From Dromaius novaehollandiae (lineage: Eukaryota; Chordata; Aves; Casuariiformes; Dromaiidae), in the NCBI RefSeq assembly GCF_036370855.1, contig NC_088101.1, positions 65,657,559 through 65,721,558 on the forward strand: 64,000 nucleotides of DNA, written 5' to 3'. A program made the position numbers and the translations under genes. Below the pieces are notes generated by a model. The model worked only from the letters and a program-made list of their open reading frames with translations, did no database searches and was not told the DNA's origin. Shown one piece after another: positions 25,403 to 37,026 of this stretch (position 1 is its first letter; the number at the start of each line of letters is the position of its first letter).

Positions 25403-26881
25403 CATGGGAGGGGTGAGTGAATTTCTCCTTCTTCCCAGTATGTGAAAGGCTGAACCCAAAGTAGTAATGCAGAAGATGCCTAATCTTGTAGTTTGAGTGG
25501 GCTTTAAAGTAGAGTTGGCTATGGTTTTTTTCTTTTTCCTTTTGTGCCAAAAAAGGGCAATTCCCAACCACTTATCAAGTTAGACTTTTATTCTAAAATA
25601 ATCCTAAATTAGCTGTCAGGACCATAAAATGGTAAGAAAGAAGTGATTCTAAGCCCTCCTTTTGTGCAAGGTAGTGAAGGTCAAGCATAAAGGGATGAGA
25701 AATGGGCAGACCATTGTCTTAATCCAAATAAACTAGATAAGCCTAGATAAACAGGTTACTTTAAATATCAGTAAACTCAAACACATAAATTTAATTTAAG
25801 GCATTAGGAGATGGAACTTTTCCTTAAGTGAAGAAAATCCTTGGATTCTACCGTGTATGTTATTGTTCCAGCCGTAATATCAAGAAAACAGTGATGTATC
25901 ACATCCTGCATCAAATTAAAGATAAACATTGCTGAAGTTCTCATTCACTGCAAAGTTACCTTCCCTTGCACTGCTGTGTAAGGCTCTATAGAACTAAGGA
26001 GTCTGCATTTCATCCAAAGGGGCTGTTTCTTGCTACAGATCCCTGTAGGTGTTTTTCTTTTCTTTTTCTTTTATTATTCTGCAGCACAGAAAATTAAAAA
26101 AATCAAGTCCTTAATTCTGATTTCTTAATTCACGAGTCTGAGTATCCAGTCTATTAATTTCGGATACCAGACTTTTCTCAATACTTATTCCTATAATTCT
26201 GTTCTTACTAATGATTTTGTCAAGCATAAAACCCCTCAAAAATAGACATTTAACTAAGAAAATTTATGTGTTCATTTAAAAGACTAAAGAATACCTCTTG
26301 ATTTCCAACAATTACAAAACTGTTTCATCTCACTGTTCTAAAATAATCATGGAATAAGTAGGGAGATGTAATGATGATATCAAATATAGAAAATGTCCTC
26401 ATCCACTGAGTGATAACTGATGAAAAACAAATTCAATTTACATCAGATATACAGGAACAGAATATGAGAAAGGAAAAAGACTGAAATAACAGCTTTACTT
26501 TGATATTTTTCATCTCTGCTGGTCATAGCAAGAAATGCAGTCCAGAAGCTGAAATCGTTCTTTCTAGAAAAAAATATTAGAACCAAAAATGAGTCCTTAG
26601 GTTTACAGGTTCCTCAGTTCTGTGACTCTGCATGATTAATCAAAAGCTGGGCTACTTACCAGATTCAAGAAATAGATTTTCTTTTTCCTTTTTCATATAA
26701 TACTCTTTGAAAAGGGTAGATGAAAGCCCAAGTTCCTGATCAGAAATTATTCCTAGCACAGGTAGTTCACATTGTCTTTATGTCTCCCTCCTGAATGAAA
26801 CACAGTGATTAGTCCAGGAAATAAAAGCAAGAGATTGAAAAGAAAATTCTAGAGAGGATGAAGATATATTTTACTTTAAAA

Positions 26882-26886
26882 GCTGC
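26882..26886 (+). repeat. left 5-bp target-site duplication of the solo LTR
   Basis: GCTGC immediately precedes the TGTATGGG end of the LTR and is repeated exactly at 27311-27315 after its ACA end. Confidence 0.85.
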
Positions 26887-27310
26887 TGTATGGGAAAGTG
26901 CAGAAGAATGTTGAGGAGATAGACGATGGAAGCTAGCCAGACCGGTCAGTGGGAAGAGGAGCATCAACAGGGCATGTTGACTCATAGTCATGGAGCTGAG
27001 CCTGTGCCAGGGTGGTGCTGCACCTGGGCTTTCAACTGAGAAAAACAATGAGCTCAACATGCTTACTGCGCATGTGTATAGTACATTAAAACTTCTTCTA
27101 GTGCCCCCCCGCCCGGTGTTCCTCACCCTGGACTGATGCTTAGCGGTGCCAGGGATCCCCCGCTCCATTATTGCCTTGATCAGGAAAATGCCGGGGAACC
27201 CCCGCTCAGACGCAGAGGTAATAAGTGCTCCATATCGACCATCGTATGCCTTGTGTTTGTGTATCCGTCCCAGCTGGGAGTCCAGGCGGTGCCCCCACCT
27301 CACCCTTACA
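26887..27310 (+). mobile_element. solo LTR of an avian endogenous retrovirus, 424 bp
   Basis: The element begins TGTATGGG and ends CCCTTACA, so it has the TG...CA ends and an imperfect 8-bp terminal inverted repeat (7 of 8). It is flanked by identical 5-bp repeats GCTGC. There is no gag, pol or env sequence and no second LTR in the window, so it is a solo LTR left after recombination between two LTRs. A weak TATA-like stretch (GTATAGTACATTAAAAC, about 27075-27091) followed by a CpG-bearing GC-rich block, and the U5-like text CCTTGTGTTTGTGTATCCGT, favour plus orientation. The composition, much more GC-rich than its surroundings, fits insertion from elsewhere. A 5-bp duplication fits ERVL-like and some other avian groups; the exact family is not assigned. 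The 164-codon minus frame at 26809-27303 crosses the LTR and is not a gene. Confidence 0.85.
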
Positions 27311-27315
27311 GCTGC
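27311..27315 (+). repeat. right 5-bp target-site duplication of the solo LTR
   Basis: GCTGC directly follows the CCCTTACA end and matches 26882-26886. Confidence 0.85.
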
Positions 27316-28047
27316 TTTTCATCAGTTATTTAAATATGTTTATGAAGGCTTTCGAAATTTACCTTTTGTTGTGTAAGAAAAAAACCAATAAAATCTTATT
27401 CTAGGAAAGAAAGTTCTTGATTCACAATTTCATTCTCTCCTTAATAAAATTTACATTGCCATGCCTCTCTCCTTTTCACAAGAACAGATCCAAGAATGTT
27501 AGCATTTAAACAAACTCAGTTTATTCCTTTCATTAATATATTAATTCAATTTGTCAAATTTTATTACTGATGAACAATTAAGAAGGAAAACATTCTGGAA
27601 TTGAATCAATTTTCATTTCAAAGCCTTTTTTTAGATTTAAAAATGTAATAGTCCATTTTATTCAGCAATCAGTAAATGGATTCAAAAGTGTACTATGGCT
27701 ACACTGTGATTCAGGCTTCTCAGTGGCTATAAGTAGGGTTTAACTGGTCATTTAAAAAAAATATAAACTTCTTTTAGGCTGGCTGGTTTGCATCATTACA
27801 GCAATGCAGACTGTACAGATCATGTTAGTGTATCTGGACCAGCACCATTTTTAAGGAATTATCAGCCTGGTGGACCATTCACCAACCAGTGAAAAAATGG
27901 CTACAGGATGACTGTACGTCAGTGAAGCATCACACAGTGGGAAAGAGTCTGGTAAATCTGGTCTAAGCTTTATAAGAGATGAATGGCATCTGTTGCATCA
28001 ACAGAATCCCGTGCCTTTTCTTGCCTACCTGTTTGTTCCTCCTTACC

Positions 28048-28053
<6 letters not shown>
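27316..28053. other. AT-rich DNA, no gene seen
   Basis: No gene or named repeat. The part from about 27770 to 28050 is somewhat less AT-rich and ends at a long A-run, but it has no recognisable homology. Confidence 0.5.

Positions 28054-28090
<37 letters not shown>
28054..28090 (+). repeat. A37 homopolymer
   Basis: An uninterrupted run of 37 A. No AATAAA or ATTAAA lies in the 35 bases before it and I could not find flanking direct repeats, so a retrocopy tail is not shown. Confidence 0.9.
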
Positions 28091-28092
<2 letters not shown>

Positions 28093-29564
28093 AAATCTAA
28101 ATGGAAAAAGAATTATATACACTGACTTGTTTAAAATCCTGCATCAGTTAAATTTTGTTTGGCCCACGATGAAATACCTTTCTTGGTTATGTAAAGAATT
28201 TTAACCATTTTCCTTTAATGTAAAAGTAAAGCAAATGTTGGGAAAAGGACCTTGTTGGTTTGAATTGACAATAAAAATGTTACATTTAAAAATATTTTAA
28301 TCCTTCAGAATCATTTTCAGATTTTGTTTCTGTTGTGAGTTAGCTAAAAATTCTCATGATTTTATAAAAGATTTTGTTTGACCTACATCTACAGTTTTTG
28401 AGGAAAAATGTAGGACAATTTTTTCTCCTATTTTTAACACTGCTTTTTAAAGAGCCTCCCCAGTGAACTATAATAAAAATATTTACAGAGGTTCTTACAT
28501 TTTGTGAGAGTTTATACTGAAGAGAACTGCTCCATCAGAGCTAAGCTTATTTAAGCTTTTCATAAGGAATGTCCTGGGAGTTTCTATTATTTTTAAATAT
28601 ACTTCAAAGCTCTTAAGCCAAACTTTAAGCTCTGCTCTGGTTGTACAAGTATTCTTCAAAAACTGGACATGTTTAACTTCTGACTATTTTATTGTAGCAT
28701 TTTTGTAATGCCTGAGAGACAGAAAAGCAGTGGCATTACATGTGAAATAAAGAAGTGACAAACATCAATTGTAATATCTGGTACAAAGGAGGAGTTATGT
28801 ACAGTGAGATGCACTTGATCTTGTTCTATAAGTTTCAAACATGGCCTATTCTTTTTAAAGGTCTTCAATATGGGTTACAGATATGTTCCACTTTCTGAAT
28901 AGGCCACTAAGGACTGCAAAAGAAGTGGAATCCCAAGATAAGCTTGCTAAAGCAGAGTAAGAATAGTAAGTTGAAACAGTCAAAAAGACATAAGGTGCAG
29001 AAGAGCACACCATTTAGAATGATACATCTTTTAGGGGGAAAACTTGCTAGAACTCTGTGCCCCGGAGAAAGTTAGACTAACGGCATACAAATTACCCCTG
29101 AAAGGTTATTCAGCTTTTCTGAGCCAATGAACAAATGGTGCTATATGTTAATAAATGCAGAGAACTGAGGAAGTGAATTGCGTTACCTGTATTGCAGAAT
29201 CTCTATAGATTTTCATCTGATGTCTGACAGAAAACATATACTATTAGAGCTATATTATCGATGACCACAGTGACAGGCCACTAAATGATCAGAAAAATCA
29301 GACAGACTGGAGGGACACAGAATAAAAGAACAATGCAAGCTTTAAATCACTCTTCAAAAAACAGAAGATGTTCCCAAAGACATAATAAAGAGGATAATCA
29401 TGTCAAGTTAATTATAGAACAAAAAAAAACTTGCAAAAAATAATAAAAAAAGTTTGAAGAAGAGTTTGAAGAAGAACTCATTAAAGATAAGTATGCCTTC
29501 AGATTGAACGCTCTATAAAGTTTTCACTATTTGATCCCAAAAGCATATACAGAAGAAAAAAGGT
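28091..29564. other. AT-rich DNA, no gene seen
   Basis: No gene or named repeat. A 12-bp unit AGTTTGAAGAAG is tandemly doubled at about 29451-29474. Confidence 0.5.
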
Positions 29565-29835
29565 ATAGAGAAGACTAACTAGATGTCAGAAAAATGGAAT
29601 CCCTCCTGCGTGAGAACAGACGAAATAGGCTATTATTCTTCAGCCTGAAAAAGAAAAAAATGAAATACTGCTCAATAAATTCCTGAGCAGTAGGCATTTC
29701 TTCTACCAGCAAAACCCAATGAAACCATCAAGCACATTAAACAAGAATAAACACTTCTTCATATATGCTTTATAGAACACTCCACCATTTGGTGGTGTGT
29801 AAGACTGAACTTGTTATAGAGGAATGATTCATTAA
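29565..29835 (+). mobile_element. degraded old CR1-clade LINE fragment, sense
   Basis: GGTATAGAGAAGACTAACTA, GCTATTATTCTTCAGCCTGA plus AAAAGAAAAAAATG, AACAAGAATAAACACTTCTT and ATAGAACACTCCACCATTTG follow the order of the sense 3' region of older CR1 elements (the 'ttcagcctggaaaagaga', 'acaaaaggaagtattt' and 'gtggaactccttgcc' blocks). Divergence is heavy and the edges are uncertain; it has no coding value. Confidence 0.5.
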
Positions 29836-31535
29836 GGAGTGTGAGCTGTGGCATCTAAGCACAGCCCACTTCAGAAAGATATTTGCTCTGTTTCGCATGC
29901 TCATTTTCTTCACATTTACTACAATAGATGTAGAAGCTACTGTCAGAGAATATTGACTGATTTAACCCTTCCTTGACATTTTAATCGTCTAGGTAGGAAT
30001 ATTTGCATTTCAGTATTCAGAAGGACACCAAAGTGTCCATTTGCTAGTTAAAAGCTGTGGGAATTTACAAATTTTAATTTAGCTGTTGTATCTTTTAATA
30101 ATAATTTTTTTCCATAAATGCAAAACACAGGAAAATGGTGCTATGGTATTACATATACAGACAAAAATAATACCTCACCCAACACTCCTAAGAACCTGGA
30201 AAGTCATAAATAGTACATTTATTTTAAAGAAAATAATGAAAATAATGGCACAATTCTGGTTGTTTCTAAAATTCTCGCAGCATAAAGAAAAAAAAATCCT
30301 TTATTTAAATGTGGATAGGTACATCTCCAGTAACAGATAGCCTATTTGATTCTCTGACTCATCTTCCACTAAGGAATTTAACCCCTTACTTAAGTCCTAT
30401 ATTTTTACTAGAAACTGTGGAACTTAAGTAAGCAGTAGCAGTAAAAAAACCTGCCATTCTCCATATTAAAGTCTCATTATTTCTGGTATTATCTGTAGAT
30501 TTTTTTCCTTGACCCATTTTCAGTTTTCTTCATGGTCACCAAGAGATAGACAAATGTTGCAAGATTAGTGCTCTCCAATATCAGTCTTCTGTCAATATCT
30601 TGTCATTTAATTTTTTTATTTATCCAGCCTGTTTGTTATGGTGTAAATCTGAGTATTAAAGGCACAAAAAACAATTTGTTATGCTTTCTTGACTCAGAAC
30701 AGCCCATTAACTTTTTTATTAAGCATTGATTTGAAGACTTTTATATTGTGTTAACCCTTAGATTATATTTGTATTGTATTATAAATGATGCTCACATAAT
30801 TTTATTGAACCTTTCTGGAGTCTGAAGGGCAAGAACTCTATTACAAAACATGTCCAGAAAAACGTTAGAAAAGTGCAAGATAATTACTGAAATAGTAATT
30901 AGTCAAGAAACATTTGCCTGGAAGATTTAAAATTAAAATGACCTTAGTAACAGGCCAAATGTTCACTCATATTAATAAGTCACAAGTATGTGTTTCTGAA
31001 TAACCCTACCTAGCGGTAGGCTGTTTTTTTCCTCTTTATATATTCTCTCTTAAATCAAAGTGAATAAAATTAAAAGAAAATCCCTGAAAAGAATGAAGCT
31101 ATTATCAGTCATTGAGCTCATCTGAGTTCACTGGGGACAGCAAATAATGCTATCTAATTAATTAGGATGACAGCAAACTGTGTGACACATTTCTTATGGC
31201 TGGCTGGTTTAACATTCTAAACCCTCTTGTTGATTAGCGCTTGCATGTTTGAAATAGAAAAGGATGTTAGACATCCCATCTGCTGTGTAACAGAGCCTCA
31301 GAAAAAAAAAAATACACTGAAGTCTTGATAAGTTCACATCACTAGAACAAGACAAATGCAACATCTTATCTGATATGCAATGGTACAGTTCTAGATGATT
31401 CTGAAATTTTAGCAACAGGAAGGAAAAAAATGCTAGTATCAGCATGATCCTGCCATCAGAGCATGACCTCATGTTAGCCAATAAAATGTCTCACTTTCAA
31501 ATGCCTTTTCCCTGTGTTTGAGCCCATGTAAAATT

Positions 31536-31564
31536 TTGAGATGCACATCTTGAGATGGCACATC
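31536..31564 (+). repeat. two-copy tandem repeat, 14 + 15 bp
   Basis: TTGAGATGCACATC (31536-31549) is followed directly by TTGAGATGGCACATC (31550-31564), differing by one inserted G. Confidence 0.8.
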
Positions 31565-33134
31565 TTGTTTACAAAGTGGTGGTTGACAAATAATGATAGA
31601 ATACTTACTATTATGCAGAATTGTGACTCTAATTATGTGCATATTCTGAAATAAATTTGTTAGAAAGCAATGTGCTTAAAAATGCATGATTCTATTTCAT
31701 GCCTGAATACACTTATGGGAAAGTAGTGCACTTCTAGTATTCTTCAAATAGATTTAGCGAATGTATGAAAGGGCAGTATATCATTCATGAAGTCCAAGTT
31801 CATTAGATTTCTTTGTAATAACTTATTTTATATGTAACACAGTTGTAATTTCCATATTCTTATTATATATGGCTACAGAAAATCAGTATGCAGTTATAAT
31901 TTCCTGAATTCTAATGGGATCAAACTCAGAAACTGCATATTTACACACAAAAGTGCTTATGATTCCACTGGAAGATCTGTGTTGTTACAGAACTATATGC
32001 ATATTAATTTTTAGAAGTACATGTGTGCAAAGTTCAAGATTGCTTTCATTTATTTATTTTTCACTGTTTTCAGTACTAGCCTATTCATCAGTGGTTTGGG
32101 ACCGCTACCTTGGCAGCCTCTTGAGTGCTCTTTTTTGCGATCTGAGGTGATTACTGATGCAATCATGTCTTATTGAATAACTAAAAATATAATAAAAATT
32201 ATGATATTTTAACAAAGAGACTAGGTCAAATGCTTGAGGACCCCAAATATTGTCACCAAATGAACAACTGTAAGGGACACTAACCATGTAAAGCATATAG
32301 AAATTGTACAGTGTGACTAGCATATCAGAGGGCACAATAGGAAGCTGTCCTTTGTTTCTTTTCTCCTGTCCAAAATTCTGTTTTTTTAACTATGCTCAGT
32401 TTTAGGTTTCTTATCAAACCTTCTTCACATTGCATTCACAAAAATAGGGAAAAAATTCTCAAAACAGAATTGATCCCCATGACACCTTGTTGATATTCTC
32501 ATATCCTCATTCTAGATAAGATATTTCATACATTAGGTTTACATTCCAAGTGTTCATGCAGGGAAGGTGTAGCAGGTCTTTCAGCTAGATGATCTTTGCT
32601 CTTTATATAGAGCATTTGATAGCGGATGTTTGTGTGAAGTGGCGTTTTAGCCACAGTGGCTCTTTAATTTGTTTTCATGATGCAATATAAATGAGAACAC
32701 TGATTTATTCTTTAATAATCACCTTTCCTCAGAAACATTTGGAATGAGTCTAGCAGATCTGCAAAGAAGTTCATGTCTTAATGTTTTTGATGCTGCTTGA
32801 GTGAGAATGATTGTTGCCATGCAAATAAAGATGGCCACTGATATAAAAGCTACTGTTAAACTCTGTTAAAGAGATACAAGGAATGACAAGAGAGTGTACA
32901 CAGAAATTATCATCTTCCTAATAAAGTTCATACTATTTCTTATGAAGCACATCACCAACTAGAATACTGTATGTTAAATGCACATCTAAGCACATCTAAG
33001 TCTGTTCTAAATGGTAAAGCCACAGAATCTTTTCATAACACAGGCTTGGACTACAGCTGATCTGGTAAAGCTCACATTAAAACACTGAGATTAGAGTGAC
33101 AAACCTTAGGTTTCTGTATGATGAAAAAAAAGAA

Positions 33135-33176
33135 TGCAAAAAACAACTGCAAAAATGCAAAAAAATGCAAAAAAAA
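33135..33176 (+). repeat. TGC-A(n) low-complexity repeat
   Basis: The word TGC followed by 5 to 8 A occurs four times, at 33135, 33148, 33156 and 33166. It is an A-rich simple repeat. Confidence 0.8.
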
Positions 33177-34114
33177 TCTGAAGTAGATATCACACAAGCA
33201 TTTATTTAAAATTCTGTCCTATTTTGTTCAGGTTTGTAAGAAAGAATTAGAGACCCATAAAAGTAGAAATGGAAGGCTTCTTCAGAGTTCATTGAGTTCA
33301 TTGCCACATGGCATGATCAGCTTTACTTAAATGGAAAATAAAAATTATGAGTATCGATTATTAAATAGTTGTCTGAAAATACAAATGCAGAGAGTTACTG
33401 TGTACATAGAGCATACTGCAGCTTCACAAAAACAGTAGTATCAGAAAGCTCCAAAAAGCAACAGAGAAAGTAAACAAGTTAAGGAGCTTCCTTCTCTTTA
33501 AAACACTGTGCTTATTTTTTTAAAGGCTTTGACTTTCACAGGAGGTGTGTTCAGTTTGGTTCAGTATTCAGTTGACTTCTATGTCCTTCAGTCACTCACA
33601 CGCAGCTGATTCATGGGAGTCTAGCAGAAACCAGGATGCTAAAGCAATGAGGCAAGAATAGCATGCACAGTGCCAAAAAAGTCATTCTGTAAGAAATTTA
33701 TGAAAATTTTCTGTGATTATTAGCTAATGATCTATAATACGCCACTGATTTCTGAGGCTTCCTTCTTAACTATAAGTTTCAAATTTAAAAAAATTAGAAA
33801 CCAATGAATTTTTAGAAAGTCAGTAGTCAGAAAAACAGAACAAAATATGTCATTAGGGAACATAGAATATCTGTCATGGGTCAGTGAGAAATAGCAGGTT
33901 GAGCAGGTGGAATCACTCTACCTTTAATTAATGCCTGAAAAGATGAAAACTTATGGAGGAGGGAAGGAATAACTGGGTTTGCCACTGTTTTAGGAAGTGG
34001 ATTTTAATGTCAATCTTTTCATGCGAGAGGCAAACCAGCAGCATGGCTTTAACAATGACACTATCACTATGAGAAAACCCTGTTGTCATTAGAGCATTGA
34101 ATCAGAATATGATG

Positions 34115-34230
34115 TAGGTTGCGGCAGACTCACAGAGGTCATCTAGTCCACCCCAGCTCCAAGCAGGTCCAGTCAGATCAGGTCATTGAGGGACTTGTCA
34201 AGCTGAGTTCTGAATATTTTGATCAAATGT
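34115..34230 (-). mobile_element. short diverged CR1 LINE fragment, antisense
   Basis: CACAGAGGTCATCTAGTCCA, CTCCAAGCAGGTCCAGTCAG and ATCAGGTCATTGAGGGACTT fit the antisense CR1 3' region ('aggtcatctagtccaaccc ... agcaggg ... tagatcaggttgctcagggc'). The match fades after about 34225. Confidence 0.7.
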
Positions 34231-34852
34231 TTTTAAAAATTTTTCATATAAAAAGCAAATTTTTACAAAATCTTATTCTTTCCACAGCTTGTTCAAAAAT
34301 ACTTTCTCCCTCATTCCCAATGAACTGAAATAACTATTCAGATCATTCAAACCCTCTGATTCTATTACAAAGTTCTGCAATGTACAATCCTGCCAATACC
34401 ACCCATTGATCTAGTAGCATGTGTTATTTAACAAAATAAGGTGAAGGGTAATGATCTTTTTCCCATTTTCCATGCTGCAGGGGCAGCTGCTCAGTTGCCT
34501 ATATATGTATGACTGAATGTCCTTGTTTGAAGTTTCAGCTGGCAATGCAGTAAGATACTCAGTTCAAATAATATCTAAAACTATTCTATTTGATAAGACT
34601 GAAAAAATCAGTTCTGTGATCCATTCTGATGATGATTTGGAAAGGTAATGTGATTTATCTATTGGTGCCTCGTGTGTAATGTTAACACTTCAGGATTTCT
34701 GTACCAAGCAGAAACTAACATACACTGTAGAAAGCTAACATATGCACAGTGTTTCTTTGCTTACACAAAGAAAATCTTGCGCACACATGCACAAAATCCT
34801 TTCATGGACAACTGGTTCACATTAACTGACTTTAGCCACTCAGGAATAAGAT

Positions 34853-34870
34853 CCCCCCCCCCCCCCCCCC
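34853..34870 (+). repeat. C18 homopolymer
   Basis: Eighteen consecutive C in an AT-rich setting. Long C/G homopolymers are rare in vertebrate DNA; the complementary G18 could form a G-quadruplex and the C strand an i-motif. The length may also be affected by sequencing error. Confidence 0.85.
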
Positions 34871-35175
34871 TTAGTTCTAACTACATAAAGGAATTCTAAG
34901 TGTTCACGCTATTACTTGGGAATTCTGCCTCTGGCAAAGACACTAAGGAAGACAGATGAAGGACTACTCAATCAGACCCCCTCTGAAACACTATTGCATA
35001 TGAGATCTGACAGAAACAGGGCCAGAGTTATAAAGGATGTGTTTGAGCTGTCCATAGCATACAGAGCCTAGGCACTGCTGTAGATTGTGAGGCAGAGCAG
35101 AGTATAGTACCCAGTCTCACCTCACAAGCTTTTATGTGCAAGTATTTCTGTGAGACCTTCAGTTTCTTTGGAGTT

Positions 35176-35200
35176 TAAACTATATACGGCATATAGTTTA
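35176..35200. repeat. perfect 10-bp inverted repeat with 5-nt loop
   Basis: TAAACTATAT (35176-35185) and ATATAGTTTA (35191-35200) are exact reverse complements around the loop ACGGC. The overlapping AGTTTAAACT (35173-35182) is itself a palindrome, so two alternative foldings compete. Confidence 0.85.
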
Positions 35201-35697
35201 CCACACAGGAGACTTATCAGACTCTAACCTCATTAACTCTGACAAAGATGAGAGAACATTTACAACAAAAGGAAATTTCTGCAATCTTTTCTGGAGTTGA
35301 TGAAGCTTAAGAGCCTAAGGCACTTAAAACTGAGAGAGATTCTGAGCCAACTAACAAAAAAAGAAAATACAATCCATTTAATCCTTACAGAAACCTTGTA
35401 TATACATAAAGAGGACATATCAGGAGTGCCTATAAGTTTATACAATAGTTTTAGTGAAAGACTAAAGTTTGAAGTGATTAGAAGAGTCAACTTCAAGCAG
35501 GCTGAGAAGTCTTCCTTATAAACAGGAGAAATTGTATGTGAGAAATAAAGAGCTCCTTCCCTACTTCAGCTAGGAATCCTGTTTATCGACCAACTGTAGC
35601 TGTTTTTTCTGGTATTTTAACCAAAAATGACCTAAGAAAAAAATCCACAAAAAAATTCTTTGACTTAGTGTTTCATAACATAGAAATATTGCATACC

Positions 35698-35718
35698 AAA
35701 AAAAAAAAAAAAAAAAAC
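35698..35718 (+). repeat. A21 homopolymer
   Basis: Uninterrupted A-run without a nearby upstream polyadenylation signal or recognisable retrocopy. Confidence 0.9.
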
Positions 35719-36639
35719 TTAGCTGATGTCTTCCTGCCAAGTTTTGCAACCACAGAAATACTGAAAATCAAGAAAAAGACAAAAGAAAAGTAGAATAATC
35801 AAGCTGCAGCAAATGGGCAGTATGGTATTGCTAGCTAGAGTGTAAAATTGAGAAGGATTGTGTCTTACTAACAATAAATGCAATTTTGAGTAATAAATCT
35901 CCAGGATAACCTCCTAGTCAGGACACAGTGAATTTGCCTTAGGTAGTGACTTGGCTGCAGAAGCACCTATATTTTAGGTACAAACCTACATTTTAGGGAT
36001 AATGTCTTGAAGGTGGGGAAGAAGAGAAAGGCAATACAGCTTCACAAAAATAAATATTTAAGTTTCTTATTTAGTTGATAGAGAGGCAGGAGCTCTGAAT
36101 AGTTCCAGAGAAAGTTATTTATTATAATTCCAGAGAAAGAGCTGGTTTGTGTAGGCTGGGAACCTGACTTCTGACTTTAGAGGAAGTAAGACTGGGTTTC
36201 AGACATGTCTTCCTTTAATATGGTTACTTGTATTTTCACTTAGACTGTTATTAAGTTTTATCTGTATAAATAAGTTAGCGTAATGAATCTAGGGCTTATG
36301 CCCTTCCTAGCAAAATGGTCCAAGCAGTGATTTATAGTAAGGCTCTGTAGAAACAAAGCCTAGCATCCCAGGGGGTTACACTCCGTTTTCTGTTTGCCCG
36401 CACAAAGCATAGATTTTTGTCAATCATCATCAGATATACCTGATTTTCTCCATATACGGGGGATCATCCTTCCGGATCGCCAAATTTTCTCCAGTTATTT
36501 CATGGAAATCTTAGGCATAAACTACTGCAGTCCAGTAAATACTACTTTTGCCGTTACTGATACCACAGGCTTTGTATTGACCTAACAGGATTTGTTTGGG
36601 CTTGTCATGTTTTTAGCTTGTTTCAGCTTTAGTATCAAG

Positions 36640-37026
36640 TGTCCAGCAGTTAGATGTGTATTGTCTAACTTGTTCTTGCTTAGTCCCTGAATGCCAAATA
36701 TAATGAAGGTATAACAAACCTACGTAGTCACTGCGGCACAAACGTTGGCCTTTACTGTAACTGGGGTGGGAGAGGCTATTGTGTCGCTTTGACAGCTAAC
36801 AAATGAGTATAGCCGAACTTTAGCTGGGACCCAAAGAAGGAAAATGAGAGTCTGAAGTGGACCAAAAACCAAGAAGGAAAGGTCCCCACTACCACCATCA
36901 AGCTTCTCCTGGTGCAGAGCTCTGGGCTCTGGTGACTTGCTCCAAACTTCCTCCTTCTCTCTGCCTGGGGACTCTGGCACCACTGACCCTAGGGCCCAGT
37001 GGGACATTAAAAGGGGTGATGTAACA
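36640..37026 (-). mobile_element. candidate solo LTR, 387 bp, antisense
   Basis: Read on the minus strand the block starts TGTTACATCACCCC and could end CTGGACA, giving TG...CA ends. The flanks are TCAAG (36635-36639) and TCAAA (37027-37031), a 5-bp duplication with one C/T-type change. The interval is richer in GC and CpG than its surroundings (ACGTAG, GCGGCAC, AACGTT, GTCGCT) and carries a 95-codon minus frame without recognisable domain. The terminal inverted repeat is weak, so the boundaries and even the LTR identity are tentative. It could instead be another unnamed GC-richer repeat. Confidence 0.35.

Larger units (their letters stand above)
24146..26886. other. AT-rich DNA, no gene seen
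   Basis: Apart from a microsatellite at about 24299 and a T9G11 run at 25383-25402, I see no gene or named repeat. The frames at 25307-25571 minus owe their proline and lysine runs to that homopolymer. Confidence 0.5.
29836..34114. other. AT-rich DNA, no gene supported
   Basis: Frames up to 90 codons occur but none is recognisable. Small tandem repeats are present at 31536-31564 (TTGAGATGCACATC doubled) and 33135-33176 (TGC plus A-runs). No transposon was identified. Confidence 0.5.
34231..36639. other. AT-rich DNA, no gene supported
   Basis: Contains a C18 tract, a perfect inverted repeat at 35176-35200 and an A21 run at 35698-35718. The short plus and minus frames at 35260-35521 overlap each other and are not recognisable. 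Confidence 0.5.

Noticed and set aside
26809..27303. 164-codon minus frame as a gene
   Set aside because: Most of it is antisense to the solo LTR and it begins and ends without regard to any gene signal.
33135..33176. TGC-A(n) repeat as a regularly spaced array
   Set aside because: The spacing is irregular and the content is simple A-rich slippage sequence.
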